Origin: Paratinospora sagittata
Taxonomy: Eukaryota > Streptophyta > Magnoliopsida > Ranunculales > Menispermaceae
Assembly: GCA_035771175.1 (NCBI GenBank)
Contig: CM069610.1
Location: forward strand, 18,818,001 to 18,882,000
Length of the DNA: 64,000 nucleotides
Direction of reading: 5' to 3'
Positions 8,961 through 19,514 of this stretch are shown one piece after another. The translations under genes were made by a program, and so were the position numbers. Position 1 is the first letter of the stretch; the number at the start of each line of letters is the position of its first letter. Under the pieces are notes generated by a model, which saw only the letters and a program-made list of their open reading frames with translations, ran no database searches and had not been told where the DNA came from.

Positions 8961-11736
8961 GGAAGATATCTGTGACATTTTAATCAAAGAGCTGGATATT
9001 TGGGATAAATGGTCAGATTGAGCTCATAATTTGTCAGCAAGTTCGTAGCTTCTGGTTATTCATTCTGGTCGGTGGAGATCTTGATCAGAGGTTTCGTCTA
9101 AGAGATATAATCTCTCAAACAAGGCTGGTCGGAAAGTCTGGATTTCTCGCATTGTTTCGCTCAAACTTTCATATCTCCTCAATCTACCGTTGGATGGATA
9201 TCAAATGTGGGTATGTAGTTTATAACTGATGCTTATGTATTCTGAACGGTGCAGATGTTTATTCGTTTAGTATTTTGTGTGATATAGTCATCTGAGTTTG
9301 AGTATTTGCAGCAGGAAAGGAGAAATTGTCTGATTAGAGACTTGTTCATCAAAGATACTAATCTTTGTGGTCCACCGTTGGATTGGGCTGATATTTGGAC
9401 AGAAGGTTTGTTTCTTCACATACTTCAATCTGTACGGTTGATTTTGTGATTACATATTTCTGTTGGTAGATTGATACATCTGAACAAAATACTAAATGAA
9501 GAATTGGTAGGGTTGCTTGTATTAGACCTAAATTGAGAATATGAACTTAGACCTTTCCAAATAGCTTGCATATCAACTATGTTGACCTAGTTGTCATTGT
9601 TGATGAAACCATGATGCAAAATCAGTGATATACATGGCTGAACATGGTGACCTAGTGTAAATCAGCAATATGGCCTACGTATGGAAAATTTCATATTTTA
9701 GGGATTTTGATGCTTTTGGCCTAAAATCATTGAATTGATGCAACTTATGTTTAATTAAGCATGATTAGAGTTGATTATGCTACTGATTTGGTGGTTGTGA
9801 CCATATCATGGGTTAGGCCTACTTATGATCAAGTTACCCAATTTGGGCATGTTTATGCCTAAGGAATTGAAAATCAGTATTTTTGATTAATAGAATGGTT
9901 TATGTATGAGAACTATGCATTAGAGGCCTAAGTCATGTGATTTGAGTTGAATGATGGGATTAGATGGGATTTAGACCTATTGTTTATATGTGGGCTGATT
10001 TAGGGTTGATGTGTAATGTCTATGTGATTGAACATAGAAATTGATGTATGGTAGGATATTGATGTATGTTTCAGGATCTTGATTGGGTTGATTCGGTTTG
10101 GTGGTCGTGTGTGGCTAAATACTCTCGCGAGGCTTGGTTGTGAGTAGATTTCATATATGATTATATATTTTATGTCATCATATCACTTATATATTGTATG
10201 TTGAAAGCATGAATGTGTTCTAATGTTTTGAATGATGCATTGATTTGAGAAAACCTTATGACTTTGGTTGGGCCCATCTATCTGGCTAATAGGGGGACTT
10301 AACCTTGTCATAGGAGGGTTTTAGGAAAGGAAGAGATTGGGGTCAACGGTACGGTGAAATAGACGTGCACTAGTAACCTAAAATAAACATGATTGGGATC
10401 AACGGTACGGTGAAATAGACGTGCACTAGTAACCCAATGCATGTGGAATGTGGATCCAAATTGATAAGCTTTTACTTGCATCGAACTTATTATAAATGCT
10501 TGATATCTATATGTTATGAGCTTTTAATCATGCTACACATTGACATGCATACATGATATTTATTGATGAGTATTGATAGCATATTTGAATTCTATTCACT
10601 GGGCACCGTTGGCTCACCCTTATTTTCCTCTTTCAGGTCCTTCTGTCCCGAATAAGGGCAAAGGAGTAGTTATATCTTGAGGGCCTTGCCTGCGAGAGAA
10701 TCCAAAGCCTCGATGTGAGTTGAGAGGCATTTTGATTGAACTGTGTTTTAAATTATGAAGTATTATATTTTGGATTATGTAATTATAATACTTACCACAT
10801 TGTAGTATGAGTGAGTTGAGATTTGTTAGATAGACCATGTGGGCATATGACGGTTTTTATTTGTACCCACAATTTTGGACTTTATGTGTATGTCAGTTTT
10901 AATGGACTGTAGGGATTATGATTTTATTTATGGATCATTTTTATGGACTATCTCTTGTCTTGGATGATTAATACGGTGGGTAATTCTGTTTAGTACCTTT
11001 TGATATTATGTCGTTGTTTGAGATAAGGCTCGTAGGGTCTCAACCACCTCACGGGAGTTGAGGAGTGGTCGGAGATGCCTACGCCGGGCGTCCCGCCCCG
11101 GCATTCCGCATGCCACTCCCTGCGAGGTTGGTGGTCCGGGGTGCGGGGTCGCCACAGTAATATTATTTGATTATGTCCATATGTGTTATTGTTGTGTATT
11201 TGGGGATTATGATGTGTATTAGAAGGCTTATCGGGATGTCGTGTATGTCGTGCGAGGATATACACGGGGTTCTGTGCCAGTCATGATGTCACGTATCGTG
11301 GGTCGTGACACAAATCATATTGTGGTTGGAACATGTAAATGTTACTCTACAACACTAAGATTCTAAATAAGAAATACAACCATGAAGCTCTTGAATCTTC
11401 ATGCAATGCAGTTCCTTCCACATGTTTTGACAGACTAGTTGAATCCATCTGATATAGCTAGTTAGCATTGAAACAACTCATTTAAAGATATTAGCACCGT
11501 GATTATATTATTTGTAAGCATCAAAACACTTAGGAGAATACTAAGTGGAAAATCACTTAAGTCAGCAATCCTAAGTATGCATGATTTCAAGACAAGTCAA
11601 TGAGCATGATGCATGATTATATTCAACATGAGAAGCACAAATGAATAACAACCATATATATAAGCACATATGTCAATCAAATAGTATTATAAACAAGTCA
11701 AAGTCAAGTACAACAACATATATTCACAATACCTCC

Positions 11737-11820
11737 CCTTAAATACACGACCTCTCCCCCAAAGACATACAACACTCCATTGCTTTTAAACACACATATT
11801 CTCCCCTTTTTGAAACCCCC
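11737..11820 (-). other. Polypurine-like tracts after the M1 third ORF
   Basis: On the minus strand three purine tracts (CAAAAAGGGGAGA, TTTGGGGGAGAG, TTAAGGGGAGG) follow the third-ORF stop at 11834-11836. The tail of the C1 element and the 3' end of R3 show the same arrangement. The tract that should touch the 3' LTR is not visible because A1 lies between. Confidence 0.6.
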
Positions 11821-11833
11821 AAAAGAAAGGGAC

Positions 11834-12261
11834 CTAGAATGGAGGCATATCTCGGACCAGATCTTGAATAATCTCATCTACAGATGCAGTAGACAGACGT
11901 GAAGAATGGCCTAGTGCAGTATAGGTAGAGGGGCCTAGGGTCTGCCGTAGGTGAGGTGGTGTCGATGTCCATGATGGTTGTGGAGGAGCTGGAGGTGGCA
12001 CTGGAGGCAAATCGAGCGCGAGAAGCAAGAATGGTCTCGATCTTCTGCAGATAATCTACACCAACGAGTACACGTGTAGTTGTATGCATGGCTCTTGTGG
12101 CGTGGGCGAGAAGTGATGCCATAGTATGCATCCGGTCATCAACATTATAAAATGTCTGCACTCCCTGACCAACCGCACCTCTGATAGACTACTCAATACT
12201 GGAGAGCCGCGGAGAGATCTCTGTAGATGATGAAGTTGTAGCAGATGAGGTGGGTACCTCC
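11834..12261 (-). pseudogene. C-terminal part of the M1 third ORF
   Basis: This continues the minus-strand third ORF beyond insertion A2. The readable segments are one with residues VQTFYNVDDRMHTM (about 12160-12030) and a proline-rich one (PPVPPPAPPQP) that ends DLVRDMPPF before the stop at 11834-11836. They lie in different frames, with a frameshift near 12020. R3's third ORF also ends in a proline-rich stretch, PSQPPPPIPSP, which supports the match. The CCTCC duplicated around A2 (12257-12261 and 17929-17933) joins it to the N-terminal part. Function is unknown. Confidence 0.6.
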
Positions 12262-12611
12262 TGTTGATGGAACTACTCTCACCCAGTTTTGTTTTGATGA
12301 TTGCAAACAACCTATTTGTGATATCTAATCTCTTTGAGATAGTTGTTTTAGTACTAACTAGATATATCTAACGGATTCAACTACAATTTCAAAGCATGTG
12401 GAAGGAACAACACCTCACAAAGATTCAAGAGCTTCATGGTTGTATTTTTTTATTAGAATCTAAGTGTTGTAGAGTAGCAGTTTTTCCAACTACGCATGAT
12501 TTGCATCTTTTCAAAAATCATTCATATAGTTTATCATTCCCATGCATATACATTATTATATGATTAATCATGCATGCAATCATATTAGTTTGATAATTAT
12601 GCTATCACTTA

Positions 12612-13677
12612 TGTTGGCCTAGGTATGTCCAAGAGGGGGATGAATTGGACACTTAGACAATTAAAATTAATGCAATGGCAACTAAATAAATGCGGAAAGA
12701 TAAATCAATTTACACAATCAATTTAGAGTGGTTCGGCTACTTGCCTACATCCACTACCTAACCTCCTCAGTTAGGATTTGAAACCTCTTCAATAAGGGAT
12801 TCTCTTACGGGTGAGAACTAAACCATTACACCTTTTCTCAACTTTCGAGTGTGAGAACAACCGTTACAATGTTCAACTTGCGGGCTTGAGACCAACCTAA
12901 ACCTCTCAATTTATAGGCTAGAGAACTACCTATCTCAACTTTCAAGTGTGAGACTAACCTAAACCTCTCGACTTACAGGCTAGAAAACTACCTATCTCGT
13001 TTGAAAAATGAAGTTGAATACTCAGCAGTTTATATAACTACTGTTACAACTCGATACGGTATACAAGATATGAAATGAAGTACAACTGTATCCTATAATT
13101 TATCTCTCAAAATTTTCTTTCAGCAAGAATGATATATGATTAAAATAGTGTTGGAAATTGAGTGAAAAGCAGTTCGGTTACCTTCAAAAATATTTTCAAA
13201 AAAAGATAGAGATTAAGCTCCGTATGAAAATCTTTTGAATAAACAGAGTTTCAAAGAAGACACTTTGAAAAACTAAAACAGTTTAAGCTCTGAAATCAAA
13301 TTGAAAATTCGACTAACTTTCAAAAGTATTTTCTTGATGAGTTTTTCGGTGTGTTGTGAATTTTCTAAGTGATGGTATTTATAGACTTAGTAGAGATGAA
13401 GTTGTTGGTCATTTGAATTTGAATTTCAAAAAGAACGTTTACTCACAACAGCTAGAATCTTTCACGAAGATGGTAAGATGATCTTCATGAACATTTTGGT
13501 TCTTTTCAGATTACATGAATAAGGAAGGTTTCAGGAATCGTGATTTCGTGCATCAGAGGAAATCTCTGACAAATCAGAAAAGGTTTCTGTGCAGTAAAAG
13601 TTCCGAAAAAGTGCACAGATACAGCTTTATGACAATGTTAAATTAGCGTCCTGATGCGTAACTTCAGCTTTATGACA
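12612..13677 (-). mobile_element. D, inverted LTR inserted in A2
   Basis: Its left end, TGTTGGCCTAGG followed by a GAGGGGGATGAATTGGAC run, is the inverted form of a SIRE-like LTR end; the right end is TTATGACA. The empty site in A3 (about 53715) reads straight from ATCACTTA to GTCATAATTG, so 12612-13680 is extra. The bases next to the ends (ACTTA and GTGTTA) are not a clean 5-bp repeat, and a 20-bp stretch is duplicated at the right edge (about 13619 and 13664), so the right edge has been altered. No internal region is present. Confidence 0.72.
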
Positions 13678-13833
13678 GTGTTAGTCATAATTGTTTATCA
13701 TACATATATTGATCAATGTTTGACATGCATTCATCTTGTCAACTTTGCATGGTTTTACCGTTTCACATGTATTATACTTATTGCTTTAATCATTGGTTTA
13801 ATTGATCGAATCACTCATGTTTAACTGTGTTAA

Positions 13834-16172
13834 TGTAACGACCCACTTTCGCATATGATGTCGTGATGACGTAAAATGTCTGACTCTAGGTCTTGTGTAT
13901 GTATTTGATGTGTATAATACTCGTATATTTGCGTGTTTTGTATATGTATTTGACATTTTTTCATGATAATTAATTATTGGTGCATTTAATGGACCTAGGG
14001 ATACTGAAAATGAGTCTGGAACGTGTCTTTACATAGAAATCGACTGGCTATACGCAAAATTCCGATGTGTATTGAGCGCGTACTAACGAAATGAAAAATG
14101 AGTGTTTTGGGCAAAGGATTAGCGCGCTCATGCGCTGGAGGAGGACGCTAATCACACTTTTTGGGCTTTTTTTTCTAGTGAAAAATGGAAAAAATCTGTA
14201 TTTTAAAAGGGGAAAAGTTGCTACTATCCCCATTTGAGTTGGGAACGAATTGGAGAGGGAAGAAGGGGGGAAAACTAGGGTTTCAAGAGGAAGTCTTCAC
14301 CATCTACACCCCCAAAGTAAGTGTTTTTCTCCATTTTTTTTTCCATGACATCACCATTGAAGGTGAGAGTAATCTTTCTAATAGTGTAATTTTCGCCATG
14401 GGTCACAGTTTTGGGTATTCCTAACCTAGGGTTGGTTGGTATTTTGCTCTCTTGAGCTTGTTTATGGTAGAAACAACCTTCTTTAACTTAAATCTACACC
14501 CAACGTGCATTTTGCAAGCACTTTACCACATTTTTGGTGGTGCAAGGAAAATGGGTTTTGTTGGAAACCCTTAGGGACGAATTGTATGCTAAGAATTTGG
14601 GTTCCTAAGGTGATTTGGAACCCAATGGTACCATTTTTCCCAATTTTTAACAAGAATTTGGTAGAGCCAAGTGTAATGACCCTAAACCTAGAAAATAAAC
14701 TTAAGGTTTTCCATTCAAGTTGCATGTCAACTATGTTGAATAAATGACTGATTCTAAGTGATTGATAGTCCAATTCACTGATTCTGATTGGTGGAAAGCC
14801 TAGGTGTAGTGTAAAAATTAGCCTAGGGCTTGATTTCGGGATTTTGCCCAAATTGGGGCTTTTGACCTAAATCAAGTCAATTGATTAAATTGACTTGTGA
14901 CTTGTCTAATTGAACCCAAATTGAGTGAAATTGTGGGTTTATAATGGTTAGACTAGTGTTGGAATTGCATGAGTTAGTTCAATTTAACTTTATGCCCTAG
15001 TGTAGAGATTTATCTAAATTTGGGGCTTTTGAGGCATTTAAATTGGAATTGGTCAATTGAATGGTGTTAGGTGTTTCTAATCCAAATTGGTGTGGATTAG
15101 ATGTGATTTAGGTTAATAATTATATATTTAGACATAATTGACTTGGGATTGATCATTTGGTATATGTATATGATTTATTTCAAGTTTATGTAAGTTGATT
15201 GGCCAATTGGGATGTAATTGGTTTGTTCAATTGACTATTGGACTGTTTGTGAGTATTTCTGACCTTAATTCTCCATTTATGACATTGTAGTTATATGAAA
15301 TTTAATTGTTGAATGATATGCATCCATTATATATGTGCATTGTCTTTATGATCATAAGCACGAATTTTATGCATTGGAATGGCCATAGGTATTTAGGATT
15401 AAATACCTTGGCATTTGATTTCTTTCCATTTGCTTGTCCTTTGGGGAAAAGACCTTTCCTGACTAAGGAATGCAAGGGTGGAAGAATTATCATGGATAAT
15501 GAGCTGGTTTGAACCCATAGCGCAATGGGGGAAGTGTAGGCATGTGTTATCCTGACGCGACCTCTTGTTGAGGCTTTTCTGCATATCTTTTATGAAAAAG
15601 ATGCATAACTATATATTTAGTTTGGAAGTATGTATCATATACTCCATTGATGCATTTAAGTTTAGCAATGTTATTTCAAGTATCATACATGTTTTTTCTA
15701 AATGCATATATGGAGAGATCAGAAAGAAAAAGGCAAGGCTTAGAGTCTGTGTGGCCTTCCTCTTTTTCTTTTGAACGTAGGTTTTGGTTTGTATATTTTT
15801 GGGGAACTTGGGACTAGTTTTAACTATTTGGTTCTTTTGTAAACTGCATATAACTATCACAGGTATTTATGTACATAAAACATAGATAGTTGTGGTTTGT
15901 TTGGTTTTGAGAAGACTTGAGATGTGGATAAGTCATGAGAGAAAACAAAAATGAATGGGTTTGATATGAATAATGTTGATTATTTGATTATATGTCTTTG
16001 TATGATTGGATGTGATTATCAGGAAATTATGAAACCTTAGATTTATTGGGAGGTTCTGCCGAAATTTTTAGTGATTTAAAGGACGAGACTGACAAAGTAT
16101 CGTATACATCTAGGTATGACGTATATGGTATTTTGTGTCGGTCGTAACGCCACCTGGAGGGGGGTTGTGACA
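13834..16172 (+). mobile_element. N3, gypsy-type solo LTR nested in A2
   Basis: Starts TGTAACGACCC and ends GGGTTGTGACA, 2339 bp, with a perfect TSD GTTAA at 13829-13833 and 16173-16177. The empty site in A3 (about 53858, ATGTTAATTATACC) confirms the insertion. The interior shares long blocks with N1, for example around 14820-14900 against 7010-7090. The TTCACTGAGC...GCTCACC block of N1, N2 and N5 is not found here, consistent with a deletion. Overlapping ORFs at 14483-14851 resemble no protein family. Confidence 0.88.
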
Positions 16173-16289
16173 GTTAATTATACCTTAATCGTGTCAAAAA
16201 TATTTTTAAATATTTTTAAAATATTAGTCTATGTTTTGACAATGTCCTAAACCTATAACGTTAAAAAATTGAGTTTCTTTCACTTGTCA

Positions 16290-16692
16290 GTGAAGGAACG
16301 CGCGCCTATAATGAAGAACGCGCTCTTGAGCTTTTTCCCGAGACTCAATGAATTGCTTATCAATGTTTAAGGAACGCGCTCCTTGTGAAAGGAAACCGCT
16401 CCTGTGGTTTTGCCCGAGACTCAAAAATATTCTCATCAGGGAAAAGAAACGTGCTCCTTAAAAAGGGAACGCGTTCCTGTTGCCAAAGGTAAAATAGGAA
16501 AAAATTTAAGAGTCAGTGGTTCTTATTGAAGAAATTCGTTCCTATGCCCAATTGACATATTGAGGAATGTGCTCCTTAAGTAAGGAACGCGCTCCTTAAT
16601 TTGAGAAAAATTCAGATTTCAAACCAGAAATAGAGGAACACGTTCTTGTGCCTCGGTATGGTGTTTATCTATAAATATCACACTTGCTCATT
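16290..16692 (+). promoter_or_regulatory. A2 U3 array, TATA box and start block
   Basis: At least ten palindromes of the type AGGAACGCGCTCCTT lie between 16290 and 16650, for example TAAGGAACGCGCTCCTT ending at 16598. They are followed by CTATAAATAT (16669-16678) and TTGCTCATTTG (16683-16693). The order is the same in A1 and A3, so this is the presumed U3 enhancer and core promoter of the family. Confidence 0.72.
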
Positions 16693-17599
16693 TGAATAGC
16701 AATTTTTGCACAATCTAAAGAACTCGTGCATTTCTCGTCTAAGTCTTTATACAAGCCAACAACAAGTTCTTGAGTGTTTTAAACCTTCTTTGAAAGCAAA
16801 AGTTCAACAACATTTGATATATTGATCCAATCTTTCGAACATTTCTCCACATCTTTCAAAACCTTGAAAAACTTGGAGAGTTTCTATTGTGCAAGTGTTC
16901 AAGATGATTCAAGTGTTTTCTACATCTTCTATTGAGTCTTAATCGTGATTTCTATCATCCAACTTCACACAAGAAGAATCTTGGAGCTTCAACCTTACCT
17001 AGTGGGTATACATTTCTAATTTAGATTCTTGTGATTTTTGTTTATGCAAATTAGTTTTTGTGTTCAGATTATCATCTTTAAAATTGATTTTGTATTGATT
17101 GTGTTTGTGAAACACTATCTTGATCTTCATAACAAAATACCTTGTTTAGTGGTTTCATAAATAGTTTAAGGTATCAATTCATGTGCTAACATCATATTAT
17201 ATTGAATCGAAGTTTTTGATCATACTTGATTTGTTTGATTCTTGATCTTAATCACATATTCATTTAGAATCATCATGATATATTTATTCTCGAGCTTTAA
17301 ACTTATCGTTATTTAGAATCAATATCTTGATAGTTGTGCATAATCGATTCATTGTTTTACATCATATATACTTGAATCGATTGCATTTGACAAAAATCTA
17401 TTTCAACATTTTGCATCATTTAGAATTATAGTGGTTGGAATAGTAATTGTTGACTCATTCAAGATTGTAAGCTTATATTATCGAGAGTGTTGTTGTACAC
17501 TTTTCTATGTCTTTGTAATCTTGATGTATTGTTGACTTGTCAATCAGAATATTACCAAACTTTGTACGACACGTAACCACGCCCGTAAGTAGGTTAAAA

Positions 17600-17710
17600 G
17601 TTGTGGTTTTCTAGCCAAGCCCTGGTGTAGGCTAGTTTGTGGCTTTCTAATTAAGCCTTGGTGTAGGTTAGTGGTTGTCGCTTTTCTAACCAAGCCGTTG
17701 TGTCGGTTAG
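17600..17710 (+). repeat. Tandem repeat in the distal part of LTR A2 (about 40-bp unit, three copies)
   Basis: Units of the form TTTCTAGCCAAGCCCTGGTG followed by TAGGCTAGT occur three times with substitutions. A3 has the same triple at 55297-55410, so the repeat was in the common ancestor. The small minus-strand ORF across it (17544-17732) is an effect of the repeat. Confidence 0.75.
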
Positions 17711-17928
17711 AGTGTAAACGAGTTCTAATCACGCCCGTAAGTGATTAGCCAATAGTATATTAAAAAATCCTAATCGTGGTGATTGGGTAATGAACGTAGG
17801 TTCAAGGGGAATCGAACCACTCTAAATCATCTGTGTTCATTTATCTTTTCTACATTTATTATTTGGATTGTTACGTAGCGCACATTACTTATTTAATTCC
17901 GAAAGGTAATGCAAATAATGGGCCAACA

Positions 17929-19295
17929 CCTCCCTATCCCAAAGACTAATCAATAATCTATCTTGCTCGTCCATCCATTTAGCCAAGGCAGTCAATGACA
18001 ATGTGATAGACGCAAACACAGAAGTTTCACTGTCTTGCAATTCCTGAATTTGTTGCACTATAGCTGATAGCTCTGGTGTAATGGAAACATGAGAACAAGA
18101 TGACTGGGAAGCAGGGTTTTCTCTATGTGTATCAGCTGGTGGAGAGAGACGATCACCTGTTTGAGCCTTTATGGGCATGAAAGAGGGTGCGTCTGAATTC
18201 AAACCTAGTACATCAAGAATAGGAGCTGAAGTAGCCTTTTGTCCATGGTCATCTCCAATCTCTGGGTATCTTGGAGTTCTAGCATCAAACCTAGTCTCCT
18301 CGGAATCCACCGAAGGATCATCTCCAGTCTTGGTGCTCAAATATGATTTTTGCTCTGCTCCTTAAGGGAGTTCATCCTTATGCATCCACCTTCTCTTCGA
18401 CTTGTAATATGAATAGTTCATATGTTTAATAGTAGCAGATCCTATCCTCCCATTTGAAGTTAAACTCTTAAGATCTATTTCCTTTGACAAATCAATGGAT
18501 GTGTTCTCAAAGATTCTAGTGAGATGCATGGCAAAAGGTATATTTCTCTTCATATACTTGATGGAATCCACGTAGTCAAGAATGACATATATGAGGTCTA
18601 CATGGGTTTTGGTGTAACGACACCAAGTGAGAAACAAATCGACCACATTGACATTGGTCCAACTACCCTCCGTAGGCTAGAATAGCCTACTCACAATGTT
18701 ATGGAGTAATTTAGGTATGAACATAAAAGAAGTGTTTAACAATGGATTTAGATTACTTGAATGAACCTCATTGGATAGAAACTTCAGTGCAACGAATGGA
18801 TCATACCCTTGGAATTGAACTTTATTCTCAACCTCAGGCTATCACCCTCTTTTTAGTAGGAATTTTGAAATATTCAGCTAAATGCGTAGGGGATACCTCA
18901 AGGTCGTGACCAAGAACAATAGTGGTGAGCACGTATCCTACTTCGTGCTGGAGCTTCAAATTTGTGTAGAAAATTTGTACAAGCGTCGGGTACCACTAGT
19001 TCTTATATGTAACAAAGGGTATCCAATCCTGATGAACGAAGAATTCCTCAATGTTTATCTTTCTCTTCTGGAAGAACTCAAAATCGACCCATGCACCATT
19101 TGTCACAATCCGTGACACATAGCGGGCTTCAATTTCTTCATCTTGTGTCGGTGCAGATGGTGTTCGCACAATTCTAGTGCATGGTCAAGCAGGACAATCA
19201 AATCGTTGCTTTTCCCACAATTTCGGATCAGGTTTGGGAGATGGTTCTCGAGTTCGTTTAGTGCAAACCCGAATCTTAGGTTGTTTGGGAGCCAT
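17929..19295 (-). pseudogene. M1 third ORF (env-position protein), N-terminal and central part
   Basis: The start ATG is at 19293-19295 (MAPKQPKIRVCTKRTR). A disordered basic N-terminus is followed by segments WVDFEFFQKRKINIEEFF, WYPTLVQIFYTNLK and VDLFLTWCRYTKTHVDLIYV, which match in order the third ORF of R3 (NFAFFDHAYV, WYKSLVQVFYSGL, IDLFLTWVITSETRVNLSHI). As far as I recall, this pattern (W-x-P-x-L-V-x-x-F-Y-x-x-L, then a conserved x-D-L-F-L-x-W block) is that of Pfam's 'putative plant transposon protein' domain, often found after pol in SIRE-type elements. Several stops and frameshifts (18700-19190) kill it. A2 splits it at 17928. Function is unknown; env-like refers to position only. 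Confidence 0.7.
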
Positions 19296-19403
19296 TCTCT
19301 AGATGATTAGGGTTTTTTATTTGGAACAAATCTAGAAAGTAATTCGAAGCTAAATCGAAGATTGGATGAAAAAAATGATTCGAATTACTCACAAAACTAT
19401 TAC

Positions 19404-19438
19404 AAATGAGCAATAGCGAGCGTGAGGATTAGGTATAG
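19404..19438 (-). promoter_or_regulatory. LTR-like core promoter block ahead of the M1 third ORF
   Basis: On the minus strand CTATACCTAAT (19428-19438) is followed after about 14 bp by TTGCTCATTTG (about 19403-19413), and the third-ORF ATG lies about 110 bp further on. The LTRs have the same order of TATA-like box and TTGCTCATTT. Together with the array at 19515-19752 this looks like a copy of the LTR promoter layout. It is a candidate only; no transcript evidence can be seen in the sequence. Confidence 0.5.
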
Positions 19439-19514
19439 CAACCTATTGAGAGTGAGTGTTTTTCAAATGGATAACAATCATTGGCACCCTTGAATACTAA
19501 TTAAAAAGAATCCT

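Larger units (their letters stand above)
8253..11156 (+). mobile_element. N2, gypsy-type solo LTR nested in N1
   Basis: Starts TGTGACGCCCC and ends GGGTCGCCACA, 2904 bp, with a perfect TSD GTAAT at 8248-8252 and 11157-11161. It is a close relative of inverted copy N5 (41428-44298) and shares interior blocks with N1 and N3. A TTCACTGGGC...GGCTCACCC block followed by a pyrimidine tract ending CTTTCAGGT lies at 10597-10640. It contains no coding domain. It is the innermost level of a five-level nest. Confidence 0.88.
5541..11310 (+). mobile_element. N1, gypsy-type solo LTR (split by N2)
   Basis: Starts TGTAACGCCC and ends GGTCGTGACA, with a perfect 5-bp TSD CAAAT at 5536-5540 and 11311-11315. 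Without N2 it is about 2.86 kb. It has no gag or pol, no PBS and no polypurine tract, so it is best read as a solo LTR left by LTR-LTR recombination. TGTAACGCCC/GTGACA ends and an internal TTCACTGAGC...GCTCACC block (7981-8005) are features I associate with long chromovirus (Tekay/Del-like) LTRs; that lineage is inference. ORFs of 105-120 codons at 5446-6001 resemble no known protein and are taken as chance. Confidence 0.82.
4108..11567 (-). mobile_element. LTR copy A1 (inverted, truncated, split by N1)
   Basis: Consists of 4108-5540 plus 11316-11567 and is disrupted by N1. It aligns in reverse with A2 and A3 through the U3 array (4900-5170), the TATA box (4877-4886) and the TTGCTCATTTG block (about 4861-4871). 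About 450 bp of the LTR end are missing at 4108. The LTR start, TGCTGACTTAAG on the minus strand at 11567, resembles C-family LTRs for about 95 bp and then turns into A-family sequence. The copy lies between M1's third ORF and M1's 3' LTR. Confidence 0.75.
12262..17928 (+). mobile_element. A2, solo LTR (A family) split by D and N3
   Basis: Starts TGTTGATGGA and ends GGGCCAACA, with a perfect TSD CCTCC at 12257-12261 and 17929-17933. The host is the third ORF of M1. Without D and N3 it is about 2.26 kb, close to A3 (2322 bp). It has a U3 array (16290-16650), TATA box (16669), TTGCTCATTTG (16683), a 40-bp tandem repeat in the distal part (17600-17710) and a U5 block CGAACCACTCTAAATC (17814-17829). 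There is no PBS or internal region. Confidence 0.87.

Noticed and set aside
14483..14851. A 122-codon minus ORF overlapping an 80-codon plus ORF
   Set aside because: Lies in solo LTR N3; related LTRs N1 and N2 do not keep the frame.
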